Below the pieces are notes generated by a model. The model ran no database searches. It had not been told where the DNA came from and saw only the letters and a program-made list of their open reading frames with translations. The translations under genes were made by a program, and so were the position numbers. 64,000 nt of DNA from Metridium senile (lineage: Eukaryota > Cnidaria > Anthozoa > Actiniaria > Metridiidae), in contig OX459107.1 in NCBI GenBank assembly GCA_949775045.1, forward strand, positions 14,811,679 to 14,875,678, written 5' to 3'. Every line of letters begins with the position of its first letter. Position 1 is the first letter of the stretch. Positions 41,001 to 52,317 of this stretch are shown here, piece after piece.

Positions 41001-43229
41001 AAGTGCATTGTGGGACTGTTTTTATCAAAAACCGCTACCGTCTCGTCTACCATCGTTAGATGGTTTTTTATTTGTATTTTGTCATCTTTTGAGGTAAGAT
41101 AGCGTGTTAAAATGGATTTTTATGTAGATGCGCAGTAGCCTGCGCAGTGCAATGGTTGGCCCCGTCCTTAAGTCATTCAACTAACTTGTTATCTTCATTG
41201 TACTACATACAGTGTACTTTCCATCATAAGAGAACGTATTCATTACATTAATTACATAACGTAATATATTTTACAAAGACGTACCTTTCGTACTTATCTG
41301 GAAGATAGTGATTGACTAACACAGACATCAAACCACTTAGTGAACTATCCTTGTAATCTTTTAAGTAGGAGTGTTTAAGCTCCCTATTTTGCCGTTCAAC
41401 ACCATTGTTTGTTGTAATGATCACATTGAAAGTCTCCTTTCGAAAAGCATTTGCCCATCTCTGTGTGAATGAAATTAAAATAAAATGTTTTGAATTGGAA
41501 ATAACATTTTCTGGAATACCTTCCGTTAAGATTATAGCATAGTTACGGACCTAGGATTTGTTTTGGGGCGAAAGGCGGTGCATCATTCTCAAGGAGGGGT
41601 GCACTAATAATAAATGGCGTAATTGACAGATTTTCAATGAGAAATAAGATGCGATGACAAGAAAACCTTTGGTTCATCTCAGGGAAGGGTGTACAAAGCC
41701 TGCAGCCCACAACTACATTTAAAAAAGTATATATTGATTTTCATTGTACCTGACTATCTTTAAGCCATGTCTTCTCAAACCATTCTCGGACTTTTACGTT
41801 TTGTTGCCAAACATTACTACCCTTCAAGTCAGCAACAGCTTGATGGTATGCTGTATCTGAGGTTGCTTTTGCAATTCTCCTTAATCTTGACAGAATTTCT
41901 GAGCGATAATTTCTAACACCATGATCTGTTAGAGATACCCATCGTTCCCAGGCTTGTTCCCGATGGAAGTCACATATGTAAGCCTTACAACCTAACGATT
42001 AAAGTCCATACGTTTATGAATTAATATATATATATAATATATATATACAGCAGATCTCGAAAAGGTTGTCAACCTGAAAAGACATATATACTAAATGAAA
42101 TATCACGTGACTCATTATATATATTCACTTTCCGTTCGTGTAGAATGTCGGTAGAATGTCAGGTACTTCTAACGGGGGAAGATACTGCTTGTTTGAATTC
42201 GCCGCCATATTACTTTCAAACGTACCTGACTTTTTACACGCGCGGAAAGTGTATATATAATGAGTCACGTGATATTTCTTTTAGTATATATGTCTTTTCA
42301 GGTGGACAACCTTTTCGAGATCGGCTGTATGTGCTTTCCATACTTTCCATACTTTATCATTTTTTTCTCTTTGTTTTAATTTCCAATTTCCATGCTTGTC
42401 TCTCCCGTGTTGACAGTCCATTATTTTTGTCCCAAGGACAAGGAAAGGAATGCCGTCAAATGTCAGCCTTTGGTCCTTTGCTTCTTTTTTTCTACTCATC
42501 TCCTCCCAAAGGAGGCGATGGCCTTCACACTTAACTTCTGCAGAACAACATAATAAAATTGTGTACTACTATACTACTGATCGTAATGATTCCATAGAAA
42601 TATTTTTTGTTTTGTTTTATTTTTCGTTAATTGGCTTTGGCAAATTAAATGTTCAGAGGAAAAATGTGATATGGCAGACCAAAAAATGCCTGTAAAATGC
42701 CTCCTCCTTTCCCATCTCCCTCCCCCTAGAGAGCCGCTACGCAGGCTACCCAACATAGGATTATTCAGTTTCACAAGATGTATGGATTTTTTTTATCCCA
42801 TGGAGCTAAATTTATCAACAAGTTATAATAGAGGTGTTTGTATTATAGAGGTGTCGTTTATGAAGGAGTCCAGTGCAATATCTAGGTGATTTTAAGCCGT
42901 TAATTTACATTAACTTTAGCACGAAGTGTCGGTCAGATGTGCTTTTTTTATTATACTTGTATATTAGTGTAATAAGTAAGAATTACGCGACTGTATGCCT
43001 AGAAAAAGCGCTCCTGTTACAGTTTCAATATGAAAATGTTGAGGATGAGATCAAATAATGACATTTTATTTCTTATTATCTTAGACATATCATTCACTCG
43101 CTTACCTGGGCTTCCAAAGCTTTTAGTTTTTTTGTAGGTTGCGAAACGCGAACATGTATTGATTTCATATTCCTCTATTAACTTTCCTGCCTTTTCTAGA
43201 GTTGAGACAAAACTCTTCTCGTCCGCCAT
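38030..43229 (-). CDS. MULE transposase remnant fused to SWIM, Ulp1-protease and PHD domains
   Basis: Minus-strand exons: 43229-43107, 42537-~42335, 41991-41750, 41460-41285, 40421-38030. Exon 2 holds the N-terminal zinc-binding-like part ([20 protein letters not shown]). Exon 3 holds [15 protein letters not shown], and exon 4 [16 protein letters not shown], whose Glu fits the third residue of the DDE triad. Exon 5 holds a SWIM finger (CSC...CKH), a basic patch, a 25-fold octapeptide repeat, a Ulp1/C48-like cysteine protease (HWVC, later [11 protein letters not shown]) and a C-terminal PHD finger (CSC...CEGC..H..C...C..C). Exon 2 cannot join exon 3 in phase, and the segment with the first two catalytic Asp residues is absent, replaced by a 284-bp MITE. 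The transposase is therefore probably dead although exons 3-5 stay open. MULEs with Ulp1-like proteases are known from plants (KAONASHI type); the fusion here is read from motifs only. Confidence 0.85.
38851..39456 (-). repeat. 24-bp coding minisatellite (25 octapeptide repeats)
   Basis: Encodes 25 units of DD(A/V)QPTQ(Q/K). The order AQ, VQ, VK, VK recurs, a 96-bp higher-order period. As 24 is divisible by three and the unit lacks stops, three other long frames (two plus, one minus) stay open across it; these are shadows. Confidence 0.96.
40459..41171. mobile_element. 713-bp TTAA-flanked element in MULE intron 4
   Basis: TTAAGGACGGGGCC at the left and GGCCCCGTCCTTAA at the right, so the ends are inverted repeats bounded by TTAA. 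It accounts for most of the intron between exons 4 and 5. Confidence 0.82.
42046..42329. mobile_element. 284-bp MITE lying where the DDE core is missing
   Basis: Arms of ~88 bp: ACAGCAGATCTCGAAAAGG / CCTTTTCGAGATCGGCTGT and AAATATCACGTGACTCATT / its complement; TA on both sides. It occupies the space between MULE exons 2 and 3. Confidence 0.88.
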
Positions 43230-43948
43230 AAAGTATATATATAATCAATTGAACCAACACTCCAAGTAGAAACAAAATTTCCTATTTCGCGCCAAACTAG
43301 TGACCTTTCACCTGGGAGCGTGACGTCTTGCTATGTCGTAACCTCAGGGAGAAAGATTGCAAAGAGATAACCGTGCGAATTTGTTCTTTATGCAATCCAT
43401 CTCGGCGAGGTTAGTAATTCGAATAGGTTTTGTTTTCCTTTAAAAGACTAATTTAATTGAAAATCCTTTAAATGAACAAAGTATAAAACCATTCATTACA
43501 TATTTTATTTCATAACAGGTAAATAAAGAAAATATCGTACTGTAAACCAGACTTCCGGTGGTTTCGGAATACTCGGAAAGCCGACATACGAGACTCGCCG
43601 TCGGCAATTATCGGAAATATGAATAAATTAACAACCTCGGGGAGAAGGCTTGCATATAGTCATCACCATATTATTTACATTCAGTATTTACAAATGGCTT
43701 AGGCAGCTAGCACTTCGCGGGACTGTAACGGGACACTTTCGGGACTCCTGCAGGATTGTCTTTTCAAGGACAAACTTCAAAGCCGTACATCAAATCCAAA
43801 ATGGTAAAGGACGGGGTTTTTTTTTGTACTGCAAACTGATTGTATCCGTTCTGGTCACGCAATATGTATCACGTAATGAAAATAACTTTTCATCAATAAC
43901 CGGGCCACAAAGGTTCATATTGTGCGCGATCGACGGGATAAGAAATCA

Positions 43949-44024
43949 ACCTCGTTCCCAGGGCCCTCTCCCTTCGCTTTTGGGCCCACCCAAAAGCGAA
44001 GGGAGAGGGCCCTGGGAACGAGGT
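43949..44024. repeat. near-perfect 76-bp palindrome
   Basis: Arms AACCTCGTTCCCAGGGCCCT... and their exact complement with only a few central bases unpaired (GGGCCCACCC). It lies just right of the MULE. Confidence 0.95.
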
Positions 44025-44198
44025 TGGATAAGAAATGATAAAGATACCTTTAGGGGGCCGTCTCTTTTCATCGGGATTCCTGTGGTGAGGAGAAAAAAAA
44101 ACGAGCAGGGGAGGGGAAGGCAGCCCTTTCCTTTTCCTTTCCCTCTCATTTCCGGATTTCAAGCCGTTAGGGGCTGGGGCGAATTGCCCTACACTTAG

Positions 44199-44852
44199 TT
44201 AAGGTGACTGGCTACTTTTGAACGCTTTTGAACGTTCGATTCGAGCCCACGATGTGCGCGCGCACAAAAACCGCTGAAAAAAATACAAAATTTTATTAAG
44301 GAACGATACACGTTTTGAGTTTCAACAGGGCAAAACCCTCGAATTTTGCACGGGACTCTATACTTTCTTTATGCTTAGTTGAAAGAACCTAATAAAATCT
44401 ACGTTAAGTCAAAGTTTTTCAAAAAGTTAATTTCAGTTCAAACGTACAAAAAAAATCGATTTTCGTAGGATTTTTTGTTCGACTTCATGCGAGTTTTGAA
44501 AGCACTGAAAGGACAAAATATGACAGGTCAAGGTATTTCTTTGTCTTTTATTTAAAACCATCTATGTTGTATTTAAGAATGATTCATTACCCGGCATTTG
44601 TGCTTGATATAGTATGAAAAAAACCTATTTTCTTATGAGTTGTGATTTTTTTCATATCGCTTCCATTTTCGCAAGTCTTTCTTCAAAATCTCGCGCGTAG
44701 GCATCCATTAAATGCCGATTATCTCGAAAACAAGCTCGGGACACCCAATTTTTCTTTTCATATTTGTAATCAGCATTAAATCAGTTTCACATTAATAAAT
44801 CGTAGTTTAAAGAAAAGTTAACATTATTTCCAAAAGTAGCCAGTCACCTTAA
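44199..44852. mobile_element. 654-bp TTAA element (TIR GGTGACTGGCTACTTTTG)
   Basis: TTAAGGTGACTGGCTACTTT at the left and AAAGTAGCCAGTCACCTTAA at the right. TTAA targets are used by piggyBac and Kolobok elements; no transposase is present. Confidence 0.88.
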
Positions 44853-44930
44853 ACAAGATTTGATTTACATAAAAAGAAACCTTGAAAAACCTTTCATGTT
44901 ATGCAATACAAATAGTGAACAAAAGCAAAT

Positions 44931-45346
44931 GTTCGAATAATTCTGCTGAAAATCAACTTTACTTACCTAAAAACGTAGAATAAACTTGTAGCTATTATAA
45001 CTTTCGCGAAGATCTAGAAGCAAGGCCAAGCAAGGCTAGCAGGATTGCGTATAAATGGATTCACAAGGTATTCATGTGATGTCTTGCATGGCTTGATTTC
45101 TAATTATAACAATAAAAAAATAACAAAGTGAGTACGATGTTCGAATAATTCTGCTGAAAATCAACTTTACTTACCTAAAAACGTAGAATAAACTTGTAGC
45201 TATTATAACTTTCGCGAAGATCTAGAAGCAAGGCCAAGCAAGGCTAGCAGGATTGCGTATAAATGGATTCACAAGGTATTCATGTGATGTCTTGCATGGC
45301 TTGATTTCTAATTATAACAATAAAAAAATAACAAAGTGAGTACGAT
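44931..45346. repeat. 208-bp perfect tandem duplication
   Basis: 44931-45138 and 45139-45346 look identical. Each holds GTTCGAATAATTCTGCTG, AGCAAGGCCAAGCAAGGCTA and GTGATGTCTTGCATGG. Confidence 0.96.
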
Positions 45347-45519
45347 TTGACTGGCATGTTTCAAGTCAGTAATTTACGGTTTTTGCGCGTAAAAGTTTAT
45401 GAAAGTTGACGTTTTTAGCTCTAATAACATACATGAAAAAATTTCTCAATTCTGATTGGATAAGAGCAGTGCTGTTTTAAGGAAATACAGTCCAGAAAAA
45501 AGGAAATCAGTGCAGAAAA

Positions 45520-45625
45520 AAGGATATAAAAAAAATAATAAAAAAATAATAATAAAAAAAAATAAATAAAAAAATAAAAAAATATATATATAAAAAAAAA
45601 TATATAAAATAAAATATAATGCCTT
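45520..45625. repeat. A/AT-rich low-complexity tract
   Basis: Runs of AAAAAATAATAA and TATATATA. Confidence 0.9.
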
Positions 45626-45754
45626 TTCAGCTTAATTTCTAAACGTTCGCAAGTGTAAAATTATGGTTTTTTGAATAAATTATCTTGTCACATGTTCAAC
45701 GTCACTTCCTTCAGAATCGAGAAATTTTTTCATGTATATTAATTATTAAATGGA

Positions 45755-45884
45755 AATCATATGATTTTCTCGTGCAATTTGGAATACATTTGAACTCGTG
45801 GGTTTTCGATCAAAAAGTGAACTTTTCGAAAATTAACCCACTCGTTCAAATTTATTCCAAATTGCACTTGAAATCATATGATTT
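45755..45884. mobile_element. 130-bp MITE (AATCATATGATTT ends)
   Basis: The arms include CGTGCAATTTGGAATA and TATTCCAAATTGCAC, also GAACTCGTGGGTT / AACCCACTCGTTC. Confidence 0.75.
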
Positions 45885-46156
45885 CCTATACAAAAATTAT
45901 TGCTGCCGTAGCGGAGCGAGCGGAGCAAGGCAGCGATCCTATTTCAGTAGATAGGCAACAGAAATCGAGATTTAACTGCATACCATGCATACCAAAATAC
46001 GACCACAATGCCTTTCGCCCATGCATTCCAAGCATACCAAAGTTCGACCACAATGCAGTTCGTGCTTTAATTATAAATCCTCGTGACCTGACGGCTTTCG
46101 TCCTCTAGCCGATTTGCAGTCGACTCTGTTGATTTTATGAAGAGAATGTTTTTAAT

Positions 46157-47521
46157 ACCCCATTTACACGACATCCCTTTTGGGCCGGCACTCCAAACTT
46201 TAGGTACGCGGGCCGATTGATTGTGGCCCGTCAAAATTGCTTTTACACGACAAATGTAGACAGGCCAGTTTATCTATGGGGCACTCCAAAAATTTGAAAT
46301 GGCCCGCCTGATTTTCTGAGCCCTCGGCCTAATTTTGCAGTCTAAAATTTCGAAAATTTGTAAAGTTTGTAGATCTCGTGCGGCTTTTTTGTATTCAAAT
46401 TTACACGGTATGAATTTGTAAATGTTTATTAGTATTTTACCTGGCGCTCATCGGACAGAGCAGAAACAACGCACTTCGGTTTATGTTAGATATTCTTTAC
46501 ATCCTTCGGTGTGCATAATCTGATGTTTATGTCTCATGGAATTGTCAATCTTTGAAATTGAACAAAATCATAGAATGTTTCCGCTGGTAGTGCATTTTAT
46601 GTCCAGTTAAAAAGTTAAATTAGTACAAAATAGCGGAAAATGTGAAGATGTGAAAGACATGCAGTCAGTTTCAGTAAAATAGGGGATTTAAAATCCTGAC
46701 TGCGGCCCGTGTTTCACACCTGATCAGATACTTGTGAACAAAATTATTCGGCCTTTTTTTATCTTGCACATGAAAAAATATCTAAGCAAGGGTCATTGCA
46801 ACTGAGTCATTCTGAAGTAAAAACAGAGGTCGAATTGATCATGATTTTGTGTAGAGCAGGTTAATTATATCTTGTGTATTGTATTGAATATCACCTATTT
46901 TTTCTTTTAAGTAACTATTAAATTTATTTTTTGTACAGGAATATTTGAGTGTCGACAAGAAGTTTTCAGTAAAATGAATGTGTGCGCACGCCACAGAAAT
47001 GAATTAGGAATTGGTAGACTAAGGTATTTTCAGAATTACGAGAGTATGCGAGTGTCATTTATATCAAATCAGATCGGTATTTAATTTACGCAAATCCTGA
47101 AGTTTTTACTAGAAATGTTCGTAGACCATGCACAATCACAAGCAAACATTTGAATTACTTATTAAATTTCATGGCCTCATCCGACCATGTTTTTCCTCTG
47201 GTTTTTCCACTTGCAGAACTGCAAGTAGACGCCGCCATTTTACACGATCAAGACCGAAACAAACGAGTGAGCATGTTCTGTATAATTTCCGCTGGATATT
47301 CGAACTCGTGGGCGCATTTAAAGACGCGGACCCTTGTTTTGGCGGGCCGAGACTACCTACCTGAGGTAGTCTCGGCCCGCTTAAAAAGTAGGTACGCGGG
47401 CCGCTTTGAATTGCGTTTACACGGCAAATTTTACGGGTTTCGTGCCAGAAAAGTAAGGTACGCGTACCAAAAGTTAGGAGTACTAGTGCCGGGCCCGAAA
47501 ATGATGTCGTGTAAATGGGGT
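46157..47521. mobile_element. 1.37-kb degenerate element (CCCCATTTACACGAC ends)
   Basis: CCCCATTTACACGACATC left and GATGTCGTGTAAATGGGG right, with inner matches GGTACGCGGGCCG on both sides in opposite sense. The 217-codon frame at 47150-47803 crosses the right end and resembles nothing known, so it is not taken as a gene. Confidence 0.75.
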
Positions 47522-48784
47522 TTAAAACATTCAACCTACGTACTTTGGAATCAATGGAGGGAGACTTTAGGTAATAAGGGACTATTTAGTCACTTATTTC
47601 TATTAATTGCTCGACACAAGACAAGTCAACTCCAGCATGCATATTCGCTCAACATAACAAAGCCCGGAACAAAGCCTCTCTCATGTTCTCTGTACCCAGA
47701 TGGAAAGCGGTTTATTTTAAGAACACTTTTATACATCCTGAAGTCCGAAAAGCAACTCAGAACACTATTAGACAATTTTCTATTACAAAATCGTCCATAT
47801 TAGTAAGTAGATTTGTTATCGTAACTTTTATCGTGAATATAATCATGAATTTATTGTATAAAACATTACCAAATTTGAACTGTAATTGATGAATATGTAA
47901 TTCAGCTTTTGTATGGTGTCAATTATTATCAAAATACTATCTATTTAGCCATAAAATCTACAGATTGTTGCAGCACGCGTGACTCAAGCCGCTGCATAAC
48001 TTAACCTGCATGTAAACAATAACTTGGATTCTTTAATCGGTTGTTCTAAACCCCCAAAAACGTATCTAGATCGACCACACACGCACTAAATATATTAATA
48101 GATAACAAATATTTATTTCTATCATAGATTTTAAAAACTATATTAAAATTTGAAGTACATTTTGAGTCATTTTGTTTGTGTTGACGAGTCTGTAGGATCC
48201 AGCAAACATTCATAGTCAGGTGTTCCTGGGGCAGCCTACAGATCTACCTCCCTCAGTCAGTCAATAATCACAGGTTTATAAAAAACACTCAAACATTGAT
48301 CTTCATTTTTCATCATCAATGCATCCAGGGCACGAGTAAATGCTCAATCTGGGCGTCTTAAAAAAGAACTAAAAAACAAAGACAATTTTCCACAAATAGT
48401 ACTATTTAAATAGTAATATATGATACATCTACCATTTTATATCTCGAAAAATATATTTTAACGCTCGAACTATCATACTTTGTATTTTATATATGCAAAT
48501 ATCTATTCTTTGTGTAAATTATTCTTGAAAAACCTTTTATAGGAAGTTTAATAAAATGTATGTATGTATGTATGTATGTCTAGTTTAAGTACATATGCCG
48601 TACGAAAGACATTTCAGATAAAATTTCGCCACAGCAAACCTTATCACAACACGTTTTGACATTTTCAAGGGTATGTGTCGTGTCATTTGATACTTTTCAA
48701 ATGAAAGCAACCCCAACTAAATTATGGCAGCACTCACTAAATGTAAATTAGGCTAGTCATTAAGCTATATAGGATATGTTACTC
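47522..48784. other. non-coding
   Basis: No supported gene. Contains (GTAT)n at 48557-48580. Confidence 0.4.
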
Positions 48785-49779
48785 GAGTGTACCTAAATGT
48801 CGAGGGTCGAGGGTAAAAAGTCGAGGGTCGAGGGTGAAAAGTCGAGGGTGAAAAGTCGAGGGTAAAAATTGATAATAAATATCATGTTATAAATATACTA
48901 TTAAAAAAAATGATATTCTTTGCATGAAAAAGTTTTGCTTTTTCCTAGGCTTGTTTATATCAAATGTCTCGACACATTTGACAATTTTAACAAAACAATG
49001 AAATCAAGTTTAGAGCGATTTTACGTTTTGCCGTGGCTATTCGTACGTCACCCGTACGCCAACTTTGGTTTGCTATTCGTACGGGAGTCAAAATTATATA
49101 GATTTTCACAGTGTCAGTGATTCTGTATTATTTATGTAAAGAAGATATACTCGTTTAGATAGAGTAAGCAATAATTATCGTAAGCTATGTTAAAATGATT
49201 CAGAGTAATCTAAGAGTCTGTACATGGTCGGCAAACGGAGTCGTGTCGCGACCCTTGGAAATTTTTTCAACTCGATCGTGCAAGACCGCAAATCTATTAG
49301 GACTTTAATAAAAATGAAATGAATGAATGAAATTAATAAAAACTTTAATACAATACAATATACATGTCATCTATTAGTACTGTGGTACAAAACATTAATA
49401 TGTACCCAATACGAAAAGAACCTAGATCTTCCGTGTACATTAGGACATGCATAAAATTGAACTTTGGGTCCAAGAAAATGGAATAAAAGGTGTTAGACTG
49501 GGGTTTAAGATAGACCAATGGGGCGGCCCTAAAACGCGGAACGGCGGATCGAAAAGGGGAAACGACGAAACGACGGAAAATGACCCATGGTATTAATTAT
49601 CAATTTTTTACCCTCGACTTTTTACCCTCGACTTTTTACCCTCGACTTTTTACCCTCGACTTTTTACCCTTGACTTTTTACCCTCGACTTTTTACCCTCG
49701 ACTTTTTACCCTCGACTTTTTACCCTCGACTTTTTACCCTCGACTTTTTACCCTCGACACTCGACATTTAGGTACACTC
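48785..49779. mobile_element. 995-bp element with GTCGAGGGT-repeat ends
   Basis: Left end GAGTGTACCTAAATGTCGAG followed by GGGTAAAAAGTCGAG iterations. The right end is the complement, a 12-fold CGACTTTTTACCCT array (49612-49758) then TTTAGGTACACTC. A second, partial right end lies at 51160-51270. Confidence 0.85.
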
Positions 49780-49815
49780 TCTTTTTTTCGTTATGAATAA
49801 TCTCTGATTTTCTGG

Positions 49816-49997
49816 TGTAAGACAAAACACTTTTCAACCAATTTGTGACGTAGCTTGGTTTATCAACTCGAACTAGCTAGTGTAAGACAAAACACTTTCC
49901 AACTAACTTGTGACTTAGCTTGGTTTATCAACTCGAACTTGTGTAAGACAAAACACTTTTCAACCAACTTGTGACGTAGCTTGGTTTATCAACTCGA
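49816..49997. repeat. three tandem copies of a ~60-bp unit
   Basis: GTGTAAGACAAAACACTTTT and TGACGTAGCTTGGTTTATCA repeated three times. Confidence 0.92.
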
Positions 49998-50920
49998 ATT
50001 TTTAGGTTTTGAAATGGAAAAGATGTTTTCGTTAGCCTGCCAACTGGCTCAGTCAAGTCAACAGACCCTGCATAGCGCTCGACACGTCTCCTGCGAAGCT
50101 TTTGCTACTTAAATCTTCAATAAACTCAAACAACACTTCTATAGTTATATTTATTCAAAAATAATGCTTTCATATAGCACATTAACGACGAAAATGAGAC
50201 ATCAAAGCGAATTATTGCAATCTAATGTCGAACCTTGGATTATCGTTCATATTATTGATCAACCTAAATTTTGGCGATTTAATTTGAAAATTAGACGAGG
50301 CTTACCTGGAAGTTGAAGTTTGGTTGTAATGTGCGATCGTAAAATCAGTTGAACTAAACTGATCGGCGTCAAACGTTGCACTGATTGGCGCATGCACTCA
50401 GCTATCTCATGGGTTCTCTCACCATGGTAACGAGTTAGAATTAGATTCACAAGTGTCATTGAATGGGAACAATCCCTTAGCCAGCGTAAAAAGAACCTAC
50501 TTAGCATCGACACGTCTCCCGCGAAGAAGGTCTAGCGATCTGCGCGCCGAGATCAGAAATCCCATTCTGTTGACGTTTTATATTGACACCTCATTTGCAT
50601 ATATCACGCCATACACTAGTTAGCAGCAGCAACGCCGATAAACATGATCAAACTAGGAATGGTGATGCCGTTCGTGAAGTTTCTTCTATATTCTCGATTC
50701 ATTCACTCACTGAAAGCCAGTTCGTTGAATGTTTTATTTACGTTTTGTAGTGGAAAAGATGTATTCGTTAGCCTGCCAACCGGCTCAGTCAAGTCAACGG
50801 GCCAGGCTCGACACGTCTCCCGCGAAGCTTTCGCTACCTTTTCTAAACTCTTCAATAAACTCAATCAATCAGTGACAAACATACTTCAAATAACTAAATT
50901 ATGGATGATATTAGAATAAT
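49998..50920. pseudogene. paired relics of a RecQ-like helicase gene
   Basis: The segments at ~50005-50125 and ~50745-50865 are copies of each other (GGAAAAGATGTNTTCGTTAGCCT... TCGACACGTCTCC). On the plus strand the second reads CSGKDVFVSLPTGSVKS, matching the Walker A region of RecQ-family helicases (usually LPTGSGKS, here Val for Gly). The rest of the helicase is missing, and a run of unrelated sequence follows. Probably left-overs of a helicase-bearing mobile element. The minus frame at 50259-50513 between them ends at a possible donor (CCAG|GTAAGC) but is not recognised. Confidence 0.5.
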
Positions 50921-51529
50921 ATAAAATATTCAACAACTGAATATTTTTATTACTTTAGAGTTTGTGAAAAATCATAAAAAACATCACAGTAAATTGTTAT
51001 CATAATAACTAAAAAGCTAATCTAGTTGAATAACACATTTTGTGAAATTTACATCATGAAGACTAATTGTGTTATTCAACTTATTTGTAGCTGTAATGTT
51101 TAATACAGTTTTAATACGTTTTCCTGCGAAGAATATCGTTATTTCTTTTGATAGTTTATTTATTACATGGTATTATTAATTATCAATTTTTACCCTCGAC
51201 TTTTTACCCTCGACTTTTTACCTTCGACCCTCGACTTTTTACCCTCGACCCTCGACATTAAGGTACACTTGCTAATTTTGGGATACGATAATTTACGAGT
51301 CAGATTGTTTTAGAGTCAATAAATTGATCAATCAGTCAGTGAAACAAGTGAGTCAGTCAATCATTCATTGTTAATCAATCAGTCAATCAATCTGTCAGTC
51401 AGTCATTTTTGCAGTGTAATTAGGAAAAGCATATATCCATGGAATGAAATAGAATTGCTACAACTGTTTAAATGTTCTTATTATATATCCTATTCAAACT
51501 CGTTTTCTTATTGGTCGAGAGCACGTCAC

Positions 51530-51600
51530 GTGGAGGGAAATAAATCGATCTATTCCCCGCGCGGGGAATAAATCCACGTGATCAAGTCCATCGAAAGTTC
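51530..51600. repeat. small hairpin, CACGTGGA..TCCACGTG
   Basis: ACGTGGAGGGAAATAAAT and ATTCCCCGCGCGGGGAAT with ATCCACGT: nested inverted repeats of a short MITE. Confidence 0.6.
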
Positions 51601-51852
51601 GTGTGGCGCGTTTGCAAACTCAATGTAACCACCAATTTAAACTCCAACTTATAAGTAAACAACAAACATTTTCACTTAAAATAAAACTTTACATTATTGT
51701 CATTTGACATTTTTTGGTCGACTAAAAACTTAATGTAATATCATATTACATTTCAATTTTCTCCACGCTTTGTAATTCATAACGAATTTTTTTTCGTAAA
51801 TAAAAAATTTTCAAAATGCAGTGAAAATTTTTCTTCGTTTGAATAGGGTATA

Positions 51853-52009
51853 TAATAAAACACTTAATGACTGATCCCTCGGGAAATCAGTTAGTTTTGT
51901 TTCCCTCGAATCTCAATGTTTCCCTCGGCCGGAGCCTCGGGAAACATTGGGATTCTCGGGAAACAAAACTAACTGTTTCCCTCGGGACCAGTCATTAAGT
52001 GCTTATTAT
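51853..52009. mobile_element. 157-bp MITE (CCCTCGGGAAAC repeats)
   Basis: TAATAAAACACTTAATGACTG / CAGTCATTAAGTGCTTATTA ends (positions 7-12 off-centre allowed), with TTTCCCTCGG / CCTCGGGAAA inside. Confidence 0.85.
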
Positions 52010-52104
52010 TTAATGACTATAAGTCTTCAAAGAAAAATAAAGTTGCAATGAAGTACTAGTCTTTCCTTTTGTATTTGACCGGTTCTTGTTGAGTGATACT
52101 GACT

Positions 52105-52285
52105 AAAGGGTGGCCTAGCGGTGAGAGCGCTGGTCTTTCACCGCTGTGGTCCAGGTTCGAACTCAGGCTCGGGCATGGATTATATGTGAGTTGAGTTTGT
52201 TTGATGTGTTCTTCTCTCCTATGTTACGAGGGTTTTTCTCCGGGTTATCCGGTTTTCCTTCCTCCGCAAAAATGAACATGTGAAC
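52105..52285 (+). mobile_element. tRNA-derived SINE
   Basis: A-box region TAGCGGTGAGAGCGCTGG (52116-52133), B box GGTTCGAACTC (52154-52164), then a body with GTTTTTCTCCGGGTTATCC and GGTTTTCCTTCCTCC. This tail resembles the conserved SINE domain with CTCCGGGTACTCCGGTTT known from many marine invertebrate SINEs. Confidence 0.85.
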
Positions 52286-52317
52286 TGAATTGTGTGCAAA
52301 ATGATTGAACGAGATAG

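Noticed and set aside
42145..42534. 129-codon plus-strand frame
   Set aside because: Antisense to MULE exon 2 and through the MITE; no domain.
43650..44198. 182-codon frame right of the MULE
   Set aside because: It reads through the palindrome at 43949-44024 and simple flanks; both strands are open because the palindrome lacks stops.
47150..47803. 217-codon plus-strand frame
   Set aside because: It crosses the inverted end of the 46157-47521 element, has no recognisable domain and is composed of element and flank.
52111..52185. Functional tRNA gene
   Set aside because: A and B boxes are present but the cloverleaf is imperfect and a SINE tail follows; better read as a SINE.
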